A stretch of 64,000 nt of DNA from Chloranthus sessilifolius (lineage: Eukaryota > Streptophyta > Magnoliopsida > Chloranthales > Chloranthaceae): positions 143,609,317 to 143,673,316 of the forward strand of contig CM037584.1 of NCBI GenBank assembly GCA_021018995.1, in the 5' to 3' direction. Positions 12,414-24,844 of this stretch are shown piece after piece (within the stretch, counting starts at the first letter, position 1; each line of letters starts with the position of its first letter). The notes beneath the pieces are model-generated. The model was given only the letters and a program-made list of their open reading frames with translations. It searched no databases and had not been told where the DNA came from. The translations under genes and the position numbers were made by a program.

Positions 12414-12693
12414 AAAAGGGTAGGTTAGGAGGCTACTTATATGCTAATTAGGGTTAGCAATTAAGTAATCTCACATCTAAGGATTCCTAGGGTTTTTGGA
12501 GCCTTGAAATGTGTGGAAGGATCCTCCAATGGTGGATGATGGGGTGAGACCTTAAGCCACTTAAGGCGTTGCAAATAGGTAGTAAATGGGTGCAACAGAA
12601 CTATCAAAACACACCCCAAGGTCGAGGTGGTCAACAAGTCAAACCCCAAACACAAAATTCGGGGCAAAATCTAACAGTCACTGTTCATATGTC

Positions 12694-12942
12694 TGGCACA
12701 ACTATTAGTTGCGCCAGGCAAATGTACAGTAAAACAGTGTTTTAAATAGTGCTTGCGCCAGGCAAATGTACAGTAAAATAGTATTTTAAACAGTGTTGGA
12801 AGTTACCTCGCGAGGGTGGGCCCCACTTTTAACCCTGGATCAACTATTAGTTACACCAGGCTTAAAGTCTGAGAGAATTGGCCTAACGCAACTAATAGTT
12901 GCACCAGGCAAAGTTATAACTGGCGCAACTATTAGTTGCGCC
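12694..12942. repeat. Inverted word array in the Tat-like LTR
   Basis: At least four copies or half-copies of the GGCGCAACTA / TAGTTGCGCC inverted word. The copy at 12922-12942 is perfect. A second short repeat, GGCAAATGTACAGTAAAA, alternates with it near 12718-12780. Confidence 0.85.
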
Positions 12943-14837
12943 AAATCCCCAGGGGGCTCGCATGAATTTACATTTATGCCCTCCAAGCTCGGTTTGCTAT
13001 ATCTTTTGATGTATACCTCCGATTGGGGCGATTGTTAGACCGTCGGAAAGCTGACAATCTCTACTCTTCAATGGTATAGGACTCGATCACCGTAGAGGGC
13101 CGTAGTCAGTTCTGGTTCACCCCTCTTCATCCATTATCCGAGAAGGTTAGGTTTGGGGTTTGGAAGGGATTCTAAGGGTCGAGATTAGTTTCTAAAGGTT
13201 CGAGGTAGGTTCCTAAGGGATCTAGGGTGATTCCTAAAGATTTGGGGTGATTCCTAAGGGTTCCATACATGCTATCAAACGCTCAAAAATGTGCCTCTCT
13301 TGAAATGTGTGTCGATCAGGCCCTGGGCCAAATTTGGGTGTCTACACCATGCCATGATGAAACTGATTGTTGTTTAGGATAATTAGCTCCAATGTGAATA
13401 TTTAAGGATTGGTCTGGATTTTATGCCTAGAAATTTTCTGTACACTATTTTGTTATGTTTAGGTATGGAAATCAAAAGATTGGTTCAAATCTAGAATTTA
13501 AGGATTCTAATAATCGACTAAAACCAGTGAGCCTTAGAACCCTTGTCCGTCATTCTTGTTGAGTGATGAAAATAAATTTGGAGTATCTTTGAAATTCGTG
13601 GTACATTAATTTGTTCAAATCTCATATGTTCTACTTTGGTTTGTTGATCATGCATTCTTCATATTATTATATTGGAACTTATTGTGTTTGAGCCGAAAAC
13701 AAATAGGCATCGTTACCATTGAGAAAGGAAATGATCAAAGGCCATCTATTGGCTCGTTTGTGCCCAAAATGACCCACCTTATATTCATTTACCTTTTGTT
13801 CCCCTTTTTGAGCATGAATTGAAATTTTTTAAGTTGCCCTTATTTGTTTCTTGATAAGCCATGCTACCATACCCCACACCAGAGCTATAAATGCAAATCC
13901 TTACCCTTCAATCTCTGAGAAATTGGGAGAGAGGGATGAGAGAAAAATAGGAAGTATAGGGAATGGGGAGATATGCTTGCAAGAAGTCCATGGCAAAACT
14001 AAAAACCGAACAAGGGGAGAGGAAAAGAAAAAAAGAAAGAAAAATATGTATATGTGCAAAAGGTAGAGAAATGAGAAATATGAGGTGATATCCAAAAGAA
14101 AAAGAAAAGGAGTAGAAAGAAGAGAAAGTTGAGAGAAAGAAAAAAGAAAATTTCTGAAAAATTGGCAAAAGAAAGAGTGAAAAATGAGAAAATAGAAAGT
14201 AATTCCTTTTCCGATTTCTTAGAGAAACTTGATCCCCAACTTTCCTTCCCTTCTTAACCTTCACCCGAGCCCTATTACAACCTTTAAAAAGACCTTTTTG
14301 ATCTAATCTCGGGTGGTGAATGCCTCATGGAAGGTGATGATGCAATAACTATGGTACATAGTATAACATACATGAGAAACAAACATCATTCTTTTATGAG
14401 GTTACTATTTGATTTCTTTGATACACCGTTCTTTTTTTTTATCATGTGGGATCCTTTAAATTGTTTGAAACTCTATCCCACATGTGAGTAAAATTTAGAC
14501 CATTCATCGGAGTGACCCTGTTGAGAGTATATGCCTAAAGTGAGGATTGAGTTGAAACTTGGGACCCGACGATTCTAGGTTTGGATTGATCTAGAGATAG
14601 AAAGACTTTAACATTGGCATTTGCATACATAACACTCTGGGCATGGAGGAAAAATTGGTCCAAGGATCGGAACATTGGGCTGATTGGAATAAACAACAGT
14701 GGAACTGTCATGGTATCGGTAATTAGAATAAGAATTTACATGATAACATAACTACAGGTTTTGATTTGTAACTGTATATATATTATATGAAAACCAGTTT
14801 TGAAAATTCTTTTACCAATGGTTTTGAAACAGTTTTG

Positions 14838-15050
14838 GAAGTTTGTGGGTGTCTTCACTGAAAACCCTCAGGAGACACAACTCCTCCACTAGGGATCACC
14901 TAGGGGTTTAAAGGCTAGCTGCATATACTAAATGCAATCGTGCTCCCTACAAAAGTGGCTCGTTTAATTTCTTAGATTAGTTTGTACACTAATTTGCTTT
15001 CGAGTTATGGTTTAATATTGCCTTTGCTCAAGGACTGGCAAAGTTAAGGT
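14838..15050 (+). other. Conserved block before the 3' LTR (copy 2)
   Basis: This aligns with 4889-5070: the GTGGGTGTCTTCACTGAAAA word, the CACTAGGGATCACCTAGGGG hairpin segment and the AAAAGTGGCTC segment occur in the same order and spacing. It is noncoding. Confidence 0.7.
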
Positions 15051-15057
15051 TTGGTGG

Positions 15058-16574
15058 TGTGATCAGACTCAAATATTGTACAAATTATCCATAAATCCTG
15101 GCTTTGTTAGACCTCACTTAACCACTAATATATGCTTTTAGTTCGTGTTGTGTTGCAATAGGTACAGAAGCTGGTTAAATGTTAACCAGGTTAAAAGTAC
15201 AAAGTTATGAATATACCCAAGCAAAAGGTAAGGATCCAAAGAGGAACTGATGAAGGAATGCGTCCAAAGGTTAAATGGATCGGTCAAAATTGTAGATTCG
15301 ACCGGTCAAAATAGCACACCAGAGGAGACTTCCAACTAAAGAAAATCAAGCTTAAATGGACCTGTCGAAGCATCACTTTCGACTGGTCAAAACTCCATAA
15401 AGAGCTTCAGAAATATAAAGTGAGACCGGTCAGGACTCAACCGACCGGTCAAATTTGGAAGAGCAGAATGTTAACATACTCAAAAGAATGACTAGACCGG
15501 TCCAATCTAATTCTACCGGTTAGGAAAATAAGATATGTTGAAGCCTTTGTGGGTCGTCTTCCACCTAGAGAAGGAAACTAAAGTCGACCGGTCGGTGCTC
15601 CAAACTTGACCGATCTAAACTGAGTTTTTGGACGAAACACCAAGTGCACAGCTATGGAGATCTTCTAAACTCTGAGATCTTCTTCGATAATCTCTTGAAT
15701 AGGCTAGATAACTCAAAACCGCATAGATTACCTTCGATAATCATCATCCTTGGAGTATTTTTATGATCTAAGAGTCCTTGTCATGTGTATTTATTCTAGG
15801 GCATTGTAATCTATAAATAAGGACCCTAGGGTTTAGTTTTAGGGGACTCGCACGCCGAAATCTTTATAGAGACTCTGCCGTGAGTTTTTGTAGTTTTAGG
15901 TTAGGAATAGTTCGGGAATAAGAGCGAGACTGGATTAATCATCGATCAGAGTCTACATCAGCAATGTTGGAGCTCTCTGAATCGATGCGCGCTTAAAGAT
16001 TCGGGCTGGATCTCTTGTATTCTAGATAAGTAATTTTAATAAAGTTTTGTTTCTTCTTTCTACTTGTGAATTCTATTAATGGTATGATTGCATGTTAGAG
16101 GTTTCGACTAGATCAAGAACGAGATAGTAATGTTGCAATCTTATTTAGCTTAATTCAGTAGCCTTATAGGGATTGGGTTAACCTAGATAGGATATTCACT
16201 CACAGACTAAGCCTTGTAGGGTAGTTTTGCTAGTTCGTGCAATGGTTCTTTGACGATTGGGTCTGTCTAACTCACGATTAGATTTACCTAAGCCATATAC
16301 AAAGTGACTGAGCTTGTAGCCAGGAGTGGGGTACCAGGGGTTCATGATAGAAAAGAAATAGGAATTATTATTGTGTGAATCTGGAATCCAAGAGGGATTC
16401 TAGTCTGCTTTCTCCTTTGTTACCACCAAAACTTTGTAGATTTCTTTATTCAATTTAGGAGTCTAATGCTATAAAGTATTTCGTAAAATAGAATTAAATA
16501 AGAGATAAATAACAAATCCCTGTGGTTCAACACCCTTGTACTTGCCCTAGTACATTCGGACTTGTGCACTTACA
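15058..16574 (+). mobile_element. LTR of element D with GACCGGTC word array
   Basis: It starts TGTGATCAGACTC after a PPT-like tract. The end is less certain (CACTTACA at 16574, or a little further). About ten copies of a GACCGGTC-centred word occur at 15275-15620, often extended to CGACCGGTCAAA. A TATA box CTATAAATAA follows at 15811-15820. No PBS was recognised after it, as expected for a 3' LTR. Confidence 0.65.
15275..15620. repeat. Word array GACCGGTC
   Basis: About ten copies of the perfect 8-bp palindrome GACCGGTC or one-base variants (GACTGGTC, GATCGGTC, TACCGGTT). They are separated by unrelated filler and lie about 200-500 bp upstream of the TATA box. Confidence 0.85.
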
Positions 16575-17210
16575 AGGTCATATTTTAAGACGATCAGCAA
16601 CCCTACCAAAATAAGTCCCATAGTGATTGCTAGCCATCTATAGATGTTTATCGATGTTGTAGAACGTCATTGATCACACGGATGGAGCGGGGGGGTTGGG
16701 GATCGGACTCCTATACTAAATACCAACCTGCCGACTTTAGCAGCTAGGGTTGCCTAAAGTTTTAGCTAATTTGGGTTTTCTCTAATCCTAAATGGTCTAA
16801 CTAATGGGATGTGTTGGCCTGTTATGTGCGGGAGGATCGAACCCGTGCCCAAGTACCCTTCGTTGGCTCCCTTGGGCAAATCAATTTGAATGGCTATGAT
16901 TGGTTTTGAAAATATGATGAGAATATGGGATGTGGCCCTAATTGGATCTAAGTTAGAAATTTCGGTAGGGGTTCTCTAAGGGTCGAATCAAAGGCTAGCT
17001 TTATTCCTCTTTGGAAAACTCAAGAATCGAAGTAGAAGGGTCAGCCCCAACTAGAACGATTACTCTATGAGATTCCTAGAAGAGAGTTGAAGTTCTAAGC
17101 CCAAACACATAGAGTTCAACTCTGCTTTAATTCTGAATCTCACGCCAACCTCAAGAGTTTCAAAGAGAAAAAGTAAATAAAAGATGAGTGTAGAGAATGA
17201 GTGGGGGTGG
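16575..17210. other. Unassigned spacer
   Basis: No gene or repeat was recognised. On the minus strand, 16831-16840 reads GGTTCGATCC, a perfect Pol III box B, but no complete tRNA fold was seen around it. The last bases, GTGGGGGTGG, look like a polypurine tract next to the unit that starts at 17211. Confidence 0.4.
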
Positions 17211-18682
17211 TGTCACGCCCTCAACCCCTGGCCTCGCATGTCCTGTAGCTCTTGCACCCTGCGAGTTTCTATTCCAGAGCCAAGTCGACATGACACACCT
17301 CAATTATCATTGTTCAACATCGAAAATTTTCTCCTAAATCTAAAGTTTATTTATTGTAGAAAATCTCATTTTCTTAACCTGGTCAATTTTCAAATTCGAT
17401 CATTCACTTATTAGGAAAACACGAGTTCCTTCGAAAATTTCTACTTGTTGTGGAAAGACAAGTTAAAACAAAAGTATTCACTTTTTCAATCAAAATAAAT
17501 TCAAAGTCCAATATTTACAATGAGACTAATGGTTTTATAAAATGATAATCCAAATTGTTCTTAAACAAAACTAAATGAACTGTACAAAGTCAAAATTCAG
17601 TGTAAGTGTCTCGTGGTCCATCCACGTATGTGTTGGGTCCTTCTAAATCTTTACCCAGCCGCTCTATCTAGCTTTGACTGGGCGACGTCTATCCTATCTC
17701 TAGACATTTTTGTTATGAAATGACATAAGCGGTGAAGCTTAATAAAGTATTAGTTAGATTCATTAATGCATTTTCAGTAAATTCTCAAAATCCAGTCAGT
17801 GTTTCAGTCAAATTTCATCAGTTGTCTAGTTGATCAATATCAAAATATCCTTATATCTCAGTTCTAAATCTATCAATCTATCCATCAATGATTCATTAGG
17901 CACTAATGAGACAATGACGATAATGTTCAAGGATTCCTTCAATACAATGTGAGCAATCAATTTCCCAAATTCAAGACATGTTCAATCATAAATTCCAATT
18001 ACCAATATTAATAAAGCAATGTCAAGTTCGATTTTCAATCATCTATCCTCTCAGTACAAATTTTTCAATTATCAACAGTAACACATCATATTCATATACC
18101 AATCTACCGTTCAAACAATGTCAACAAGAAGTATCAGGTTGATTCATTGCAAGTTAATGATAGTTTATTCATTTAACTAATTGTTCTGGTGTGTTATTAC
18201 AAAATTAATATTATTAGGTAATTAATTTAATGCAGTTGGTTTTTTGATTTATTAATGTCCTTTAAATTATTTTGGTGCGATACTAGACACCAACCATGGT
18301 CTAAGATTCAAGATTCATATGTCAATGTTACGCAGACAAATGTTGACACTCTCCACTATTTAGTCAATCAAGATAAGGATTAATGACCTTGTTGGTCTAA
18401 CGAGACCCAATCCTCAGCTGACATTCCAAACGCATCTGAACATGAGTCGCTCATAATGCCAGTTCGCAAGATAGTATCATCTTTTCACTTTCAAAGTTTT
18501 AGGATTCGTTATCAAATAGTTAATGTTCAGAATTTAATTTTCAGAATTTTCATATTCAAAGTTTAATATTCAAGTATACTTCTTTTAAACGTCCAATAAT
18601 CAAATTCTAAATCAAAATCCCGTTTACTAGTTCAGATTCAATTACCCATTGCAAGTTCAAGTTCAAGTTCAAGCTCAAAATC

Positions 18683-18870
18683 CCATTTCGGGTTGAAAAT
18701 TCAAGTATACTTCTTCTTAGAAGTTCCAGTTCAAACTCCCATTTCGGGCTCAAAATGCAAGCATACTTCTTCCCAAAAGTTCAAGTTCAAACTCCCATTT
18801 CGGGCTCAAAATTCAAGTATACTTCTTAGAAGTTCAAGTTCAAAATCTCATTTCGGGTTCAAATTCAAAG
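18683..18870. repeat. About 60-bp tandem repeat in unit C
   Basis: Three to four diverged units contain CAAACTCCCATTTCGGGCTC, then a stretch like CAAGTATACTTCTT. Confidence 0.75.
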
Positions 18871-19084
18871 TTCAAATTCAGTATTTCATGTTCCATCTTC
18901 ATGATTCAATATTCAAATAACCCATATAAGGTTCATATTCAAAGTTAACATTACATCAAATCTTTAACAAATCAATCAATTTTTGAATTCAATCTCAATC
19001 TATATCAAAAATAAATAATTCAATCGGTGTCGGGTTTCCATACGAGTTCTATAAAACATCGGTTCCAAATAAAATAGAGGATTC

Positions 19085-19460
19085 AGATCAAATACTAGTT
19101 TCATCAAATATTGGTTTCCAATCAAATATCGGATTCCAATCAAATACGGATTTCGCTAGATATCAGTTTCAAATTAAATACGAGTTTTGTCAAATTTCGA
19201 TTTCAAATCAAATATGGGTTTCGTCAGGTATCCGTTTCAAATCAAATACGGGTTTCATCAAATATCGATTTCAAATCAAATACGAGTTTTGTCAAATATC
19301 TGGTTCAAATCAAATACGGATTTTGTCAGGTATTGGTTTCAAATCAAATACGGGTTTCGTCAAATATCAGTTTCAAATTAAATACGAGTTTCGTCAAATA
19401 TCGGTTTCAAATCAAATACAAGTTTCGTCAGGTATCAGTTTCAAATCAAATACGGGTTTT
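19085..19460. repeat. About 34-bp minisatellite in unit C
   Basis: Roughly eleven copies of a unit made of GTTTCGTCAAATATCG followed by GTTTCAAATCAAATACG. The 34-bp period is not a multiple of three, so the open frames through it cycle through three readings and are accidental. Confidence 0.85.
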
Positions 19461-20319
19461 AAATACTCCAATTCAGTTAAATTCCAGGTCCAATTCAATT
19501 ATTTTGAATCCTCGGATCTATCAATTACTATAAATATTTTGATCCCATACACATAATAGGATCGCTAGGCATACTGATTTTCGGAATCAGTTTACACTAA
19601 ACTTAGTGCTACTATAATCCAGAGTCAATGTCAGTTACTAGTTGCATGTAGGTAGGGTGTAACTATGTCTTCCACCAATATGGATTATTGGTGGTCTATT
19701 TAAGGTAATCTATCTTAGAATTGGTCAAGCTTTGATCGAGACTTGATATTACAACATTCATTCTCTTATCTCATATCTAGTACTTCTCAATTTAAGGAAC
19801 TAAGTTAGGCTATGTCTACTTAATTCTGATAGAGTGTCATCAATCGAGGCACACCAGTTTATAAACCAAGGGTACTAAGTCCCAACATGTCATTACTTAT
19901 ATTGAGCCTCTTGTTGGTTCCACTGGACGGGTCAAGTTGGATCTTAATCAGATTGAGTCTTTAAGATGTCTCCACATTCCTGATGTGGGTGTTTTTAGTC
20001 TTTAGTGGGTGTCATCAGTACTGTCCCACAAGGCTTTCAAATAGGGACATTAGATCCCAACAATTTCATTAATTTCATTGGACCTCTTATATCGGGTCAC
20101 TCTGATCCTACATCAGAAGGGGCTTCGGTTTCCTACAAAATTCATATTTTAAGCATAGGTGCTTCCAACTTTTGAGGGGTGCCAATAGCAGTGGCCCACT
20201 CAATTTATGAACAATGACATCAGGTCCTAAAGGTTATATTTAACTATTTGCTTAGGCTCATGGGTCAGGCCGTATTGGGTTTCTAGACCCTCATTGGTCT
20301 AATTTCAAGAATTCGGGCT

Positions 20320-21760
20320 TTGGGGCCTCTACGGGTCTAGTATCGATTGGTCAAACTAGTTGTCAACCATATGAGATTTAATCAAGGGTCATCAGTGGTT
20401 ATTGAGACCAAAACAGTGATCTCTATACCTCGGGACTCAAGGGAAAGTCAAAATTTTGACTATATCCCTTCAATACTAGTTATTTCACTGAAGGTTTCGG
20501 ACTCTTGGTCAATAATCGGGTAGCCATTTTCGGCTCCGATTGAGTTTTCCAATGATTCAAAAACTCAGTGAAAGAGGAATAGGAACCTCATCTTTAACAA
20601 GTAATGGAACTCAAAAATACAATCAGATGTGATTGTGTCCATCGATATACCGAATGGGTTTTTGACTTTTCATATATCAGGCCAGATTTTTAGGTCTCCG
20701 GTCATTCGATCGTAACTTTCATCTTCGATGTCAAAATGAAGCGAATTAGATCTTGGTGGAAAGCTCTTCAAATTATCTACGATATCTTAGTATATTTATA
20801 ATACTAGAAATGTTGGGATCATGCTGGAATCAAGGTTATCTGATCGAAAGTCTAGCAATGGTCATAGTGTGTACCACTTGACAAAGTCCCATACCCTTAT
20901 TTTCTGGGTTTTCTATCCGTTTAAACCGATTTAATTGGAGGTTGAATCTCCAGGTGAATTCAATATTTTTAAAAGTTTATTTTCCCATAATTTTATTGAA
21001 TTATTGGGGGTCACCGTGGCCCATGAAGTTCTAGCTCCAAACTGGGTCATTGCACGGCCATATCGGCCTTTGGGCCTTCTAAGAGTCAATCTTTTACTCG
21101 ATCAACTAAGATTAACCATCTTGGTTATAGGTCATCAATGACCATTTAACCTTATTTGTGATCATCAATAGTCACAACATCTCAGGATTTAAGGATAAAG
21201 TCAAGGTTTTGACTTGCTCAGTTCATTTTATAAATTTCAGGTAAGGGCATTGGACCCTTGCTGGTAATCGGGCTACTACTTTCAATCCCGATTGAATTTC
21301 AGAGTGAATCTAAAACCCAATGGAAGATGAATGATATGCCCATCTTTCACAAGTAATAACCCTCAAATTTTAGATCATACTTGATCAGGGCCATTGATTT
21401 ACTGTACATAATTTTATTTCAACTGGTCATCAGACCAGATTTTAAGGCCTCGAATCATCAGCCATAAATTTCATTGCCGATGTCCGAATCGGGCAAGTGA
21501 GAGCTCGTTGGAAAGCTTTCAAAATCCTATATGATGTTTCTATATATTAGAAATGGTAAATTTATTGGTATCATGATGGAAATAGAACCATTTGATCATT
21601 GTCCGATAGTAGTCACTTGATATGCCACATAGAACGGATTTCTTCTTTCTCGGAGTCCGAATTTTCTAACGGTCAAACAACATCAAAATAAGGTCTAAAA
21701 TTTTATATAGTGATCATACACTAATAAATCTCGATGCTAGAATTTTTACAAAATTTTTGG
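20320..21760. repeat. About 720-bp internal duplication in unit C
   Basis: The segments around 20320-21030 and 21060-21760 repeat the same order of motifs: a line about 'rest' sequence TTCAGGTAAG-like, CATCAGACCAGATTTTA-like, then GGAAAGCT, then a TATATTAGAAATG-like end. The right-hand copy of C (60080-60420) has only one such block. Confidence 0.55.
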
Positions 21761-22154
21761 GCAATTATAAAACAGGAAATCCATATGCTTAATCTCAGCC
21801 AGATTTCTGATACTCTATACCAGCCAGATATGCACAGTTCCACCTTGGAATTTGTACCGATTAAACTACAGCAAATCAGAGGCTCAAATTTGATTGGCAG
21901 ACATCTATACACGTCCATGAATTTTTATAGAATTTTCTTAATCCTAGACAATGGTCAAATCGTGACCACAAAATCAGTCAATACACATATTATATATCTA
22001 TAAAACAGAAATTAATCCATCAAAATTGCTTTTAGATCACACACCATTCAAATCAATCATGAAAGATCATCAATATTCTACGATTTACAGACTTTAAATT
22101 ATATATAATCTATACAAAATCAGGTTTCTAATCACCACTAATCATGCTATTACA

Positions 22155-22288
22155 AGAAATATTAGAGTATAGTATCTACCAATTCCTATAACATTAGATC
22201 TACCATTAAACTTGATCAAAATCAAATCTATACTAAAATTTAAAATGATAATCTGAGTCAATATTTTACCTTAACTTAGCTTGAGCAT
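22155..22288. repeat. 134-bp direct repeat, left copy
   Basis: It is almost identical (about 6 differences by eye) to 26130-26263. The two copies exactly bracket the Athila-like fragment: the left copy ends one base before the LTR start and the right copy begins where the gag is cut. It is far longer than the 5-bp duplication made by integrase. Confidence 0.9.
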
Positions 22289-24440
22289 TGTTAAGTGGTG
22301 AAAAATGCCACTTTGCACCCTTTAACCTGACCTTTCATGGACCTACAAGCACACTAATAAGCCTTTGTTGAGTGCATTTTGCAGATAGCAAGGAAATCTG
22401 GTAATAATGCAGCAAACCACTTAAGAATGCCCACAAAGAAGTCATCTCTCAACACCATGTAGACCCAACAACAAAATAAGGAGAAAGAAGTGAAGATAGG
22501 TCCAAAACATCCTATCGAGAGGATGCCGGAAGACTTCGATAGGAGCTGAGGAGAAAAAGGAAAGAATTTGTGCAATTGGAGAAGGGTTCGATAGGATCCG
22601 ATGGCAGAAGAAGGATTAAGTCGTAGGGATTGAGGAGTTCGATAGGATACCAGGACCTATCGAGCAAAGAAAGGAAAGATGAAACCATCCTGCCGAAAAC
22701 TTGCATGAAGTGTCAAAGGAACCTATCGAACGGATCTGAGAGCCTAGCGAAAGGACTAAAATACTTGATTCCAACCTGTCAAAGGCTCCCTGAACCTATC
22801 AAAATGAAGATGTTGAAACTGAACCTATCGAAGGATGCTTAAGCCTTCGATAGGAATGGGAGCCAACCTATCGAGATGACAACACACAGAGATGAACCTG
22901 TCGAAGAGGACCACTGGACCTATCGAACTACTCAGTCAACCTATAGTGGACTGAGGACCTTGAAGCTTCAAAGAGAGAACTCATCCTATCGGTACCTATC
23001 GAAGAGACCAGGGAACCTATCGAAAAGAACTACAAGCTCACTTTAAACCTGTCGAAAGCTTCTCTAACCTGTCGAAATCGTGTGCTTAACTTCTCAGAAA
23101 CTATGCTATGCACACGCTGAGACTTGGTGACCTGTCGCACTCAAATCGAGGCACTTTGGTGATCGACACGATGTTCTAGAAGATGCCCTAAAAAGCCCTA
23201 ACCGACCCATGTGCTTTAACAGAACTCTAACAAACTCTGACAACCTTCTAGAAGGGATTTTTGGCGGGAAAAATAGAGGAGAAAGCTATATATTGAGACC
23301 CCCAATTACCATTGGGGGAGATCGAAATTTTGAGCAATTTTCCAGAGATCAGAGCTTGCAGCGAGATTCCATTTCCCTCCTTTAGCCCAACTATGGTTGG
23401 CTAAATACCTAGGAGCAGCAAGGAGTGAGTTAGATCTGTGATTGGGTAAGGTTAAGAGTGTTGTTGGGGTTAATTGCTGCACAGACTACAAATCTGAGAG
23501 CATTCCATTGTAAGAGTGACCTTGTTTGCAATGTAAATATTGTTTTCAATGTTTTAATTAGATCTAAAGTTCTTTTTGATGCCTTTGGTGCTCGATCAAA
23601 TTTGTGTAGAGGAGTTGCTTGATCAGCTCACGCACTTAACTGGTAGACCTCTTGGATGTCATCTGAATTCCTTGGATCTGATATCCCTGTAATTTCCTAC
23701 ATCTGTGACCTGAAAATTGCAGCATCTGTAGTGGTTTTAATTGTTCTAATTGAGGCTCTGGCTTTGTAGGAGATCTCTAGGATGGTCTGTGACCATTAAA
23801 GTGGGTAGATCATAACCTTAAGGTGAATCTGAGCTCAGGCCTTAATTGGATTTATCTGCTGCAATCCATGGATTCGATAAAGCCTATAGGATGGTCTGTG
23901 ACCATTAAAGTGGACAGATCATAGCCTTAAGGCCAGGTGGATCCTGTGATTTGAAGTAGAATTTATACCCTGCAGCTGTGCTTGCGGACAGTGCCTGTGG
24001 TCAGCTAAAGGACTTGTGTGCTTTTGAACTCCTGTAATTTGCTTAGCTCAACCTGATTGCGGTAAAGACAATCTCCAAGTTGCTCTTCTCCATTTTCTGA
24101 GTTTTTAAACCTTCCATCTGCAAGATCTGAGGCTCCAGATTCGATCCAAATAATCTGCATTTTATTTATAGTTTAGTTTAAGTGACAACTCATTTCAACA
24201 CTCTCCCCTGTCTTTTAACTAAAGTAGAGATAGCTAGGGTGTCAAATCTCTCACAGATCTAGAGATTTATCCTATTTCTAACCAGCCTCCCTGTGGGCAT
24301 TCCCTTACTCACCATTCTTTTAAAGCTTGCTACAAAGGACCCTGTATCTTGCAGGTCTAGGATATCTCAGATGTGCTGAATCCATCTCTGTTTTCTCCTG
24401 ATTTTAACATCATAATTCAGCACACTAGAAATCCGCAATA
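22289..24440 (+). mobile_element. 5' LTR of the Athila-like fragment
   Basis: It starts TGTTAAGTGGTG and ends CCGCAATA. It shares phrases with the LTRs at 5084 and 33209 (GTCTGTGACCATT, TTGCAGGTCTAGGAT) but is a separate family. A word array is at 22503-23140, and the TATA box CTATATATTG is at 23286-23295. Confidence 0.85.
22503..23140. repeat. Word array CCTATCGA / TCGATAGG
   Basis: About 20 copies of CCTATCGA or its reverse complement TCGATAGG (with CCTGTCGA variants) in both orientations. They are the two overlapping halves of the palindrome CCTATCGATAGG. Filler between copies is unrelated. The array ends about 150 bp before the TATA box. Confidence 0.85.
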
Positions 24441-24446
24441 AGTTTT

Positions 24447-24464
24447 TGGTGTCGCTGCCGGGGA
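24447..24464 (+). promoter_or_regulatory. Primer binding site, tRNA-Asp type
   Basis: TGGTGTCGCTGCCGGGGA lies six bases after the LTR. It differs at three positions from the tRNA-Asp PBS used by Athila and many Tat-lineage elements. All three changes are C/T transitions. Confidence 0.8.
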
Positions 24465-24844
24465 GGCAATTTAGAAATTGATAGATCTAAGTTTTAATCA
24501 TAGATTTGTAGTTTTTGTTTGATTTTACTAACTGTATTTGTGAGTTTTGCTATTTTTCAGTATTTTTTGTGTCCATTTCACCAGATATGAGTACAGAATG
24601 AGAGGAGAGCTGTGCTGAAGGCTACTCTATAGTTTGCATCCCTTTCCCCCTATTTATTTTCAGATCTGCTAATTTTTTAGATTAGTTAATCAATTGTGTG
24701 TTCCTATTGGTTGTGTGAGGATTTACTCTGCATTCAGTTATGGGTGTTGTATGTTTGGTAGGAGAACTCTTCAACCTGAGATTATTCCAATAAATTCGGA
24801 AGTTGAAAGACTTCTCATAACCAGACCAACTACATCCACAACTG

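Larger units (their letters stand above)
7573..13346 (-). mobile_element. Truncated Tat/Ogre-like element (5' LTR, PBS, gag)
   Basis: Reading on the minus strand the order is LTR (13346-11675), PBS, a 1.5-kb leader, then gag down to 7573. There gag is cut by the insertion of element 1, so its pol and 3' LTR would lie left of the window. The LTR begins TGTAGACACCC, a start common in Tat-lineage elements. Its right junction is element D. The lineage is inferred from the gag character, PBS and LTR start. Confidence 0.75.
11675..13346 (-). mobile_element. 5' LTR of the Tat-like element
   Basis: About 1.67 kb on the minus strand. It starts TGTAGACACCC at 13346 and ends near GGTTGCACA at 11675. 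Both ends have the TG...CA form, and the PBS follows directly. It holds the inverted-word array (12694-12942) upstream of a TATA box (12401-12413). Small ORFs within it are not supported as genes. Confidence 0.75.
13347..16574 (+). mobile_element. 3' part of element D with 3' LTR
   Basis: The internal 3' region (13347-15057) has no supported ORF. It has a purine-rich tract (about 13905-14210), a second copy of the conserved pre-LTR block (14838-15050), and a PPT-like AGGTTTGGTGG directly before the LTR start at 15058. The left part was cut away by the Tat-like insertion. The architecture mirrors element 1, but the LTR sequence differs. Confidence 0.65.

Noticed and set aside
16780-16870. A tRNA gene on the minus strand
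   Set aside because: Only a T-arm-like segment is present; no acceptor or anticodon arm pairing was found.
19111-19533. 140-residue open frame with repeating peptide
   Set aside because: It is a reading through a 34-bp minisatellite; all three frames stay open and give the same peptides in turn.
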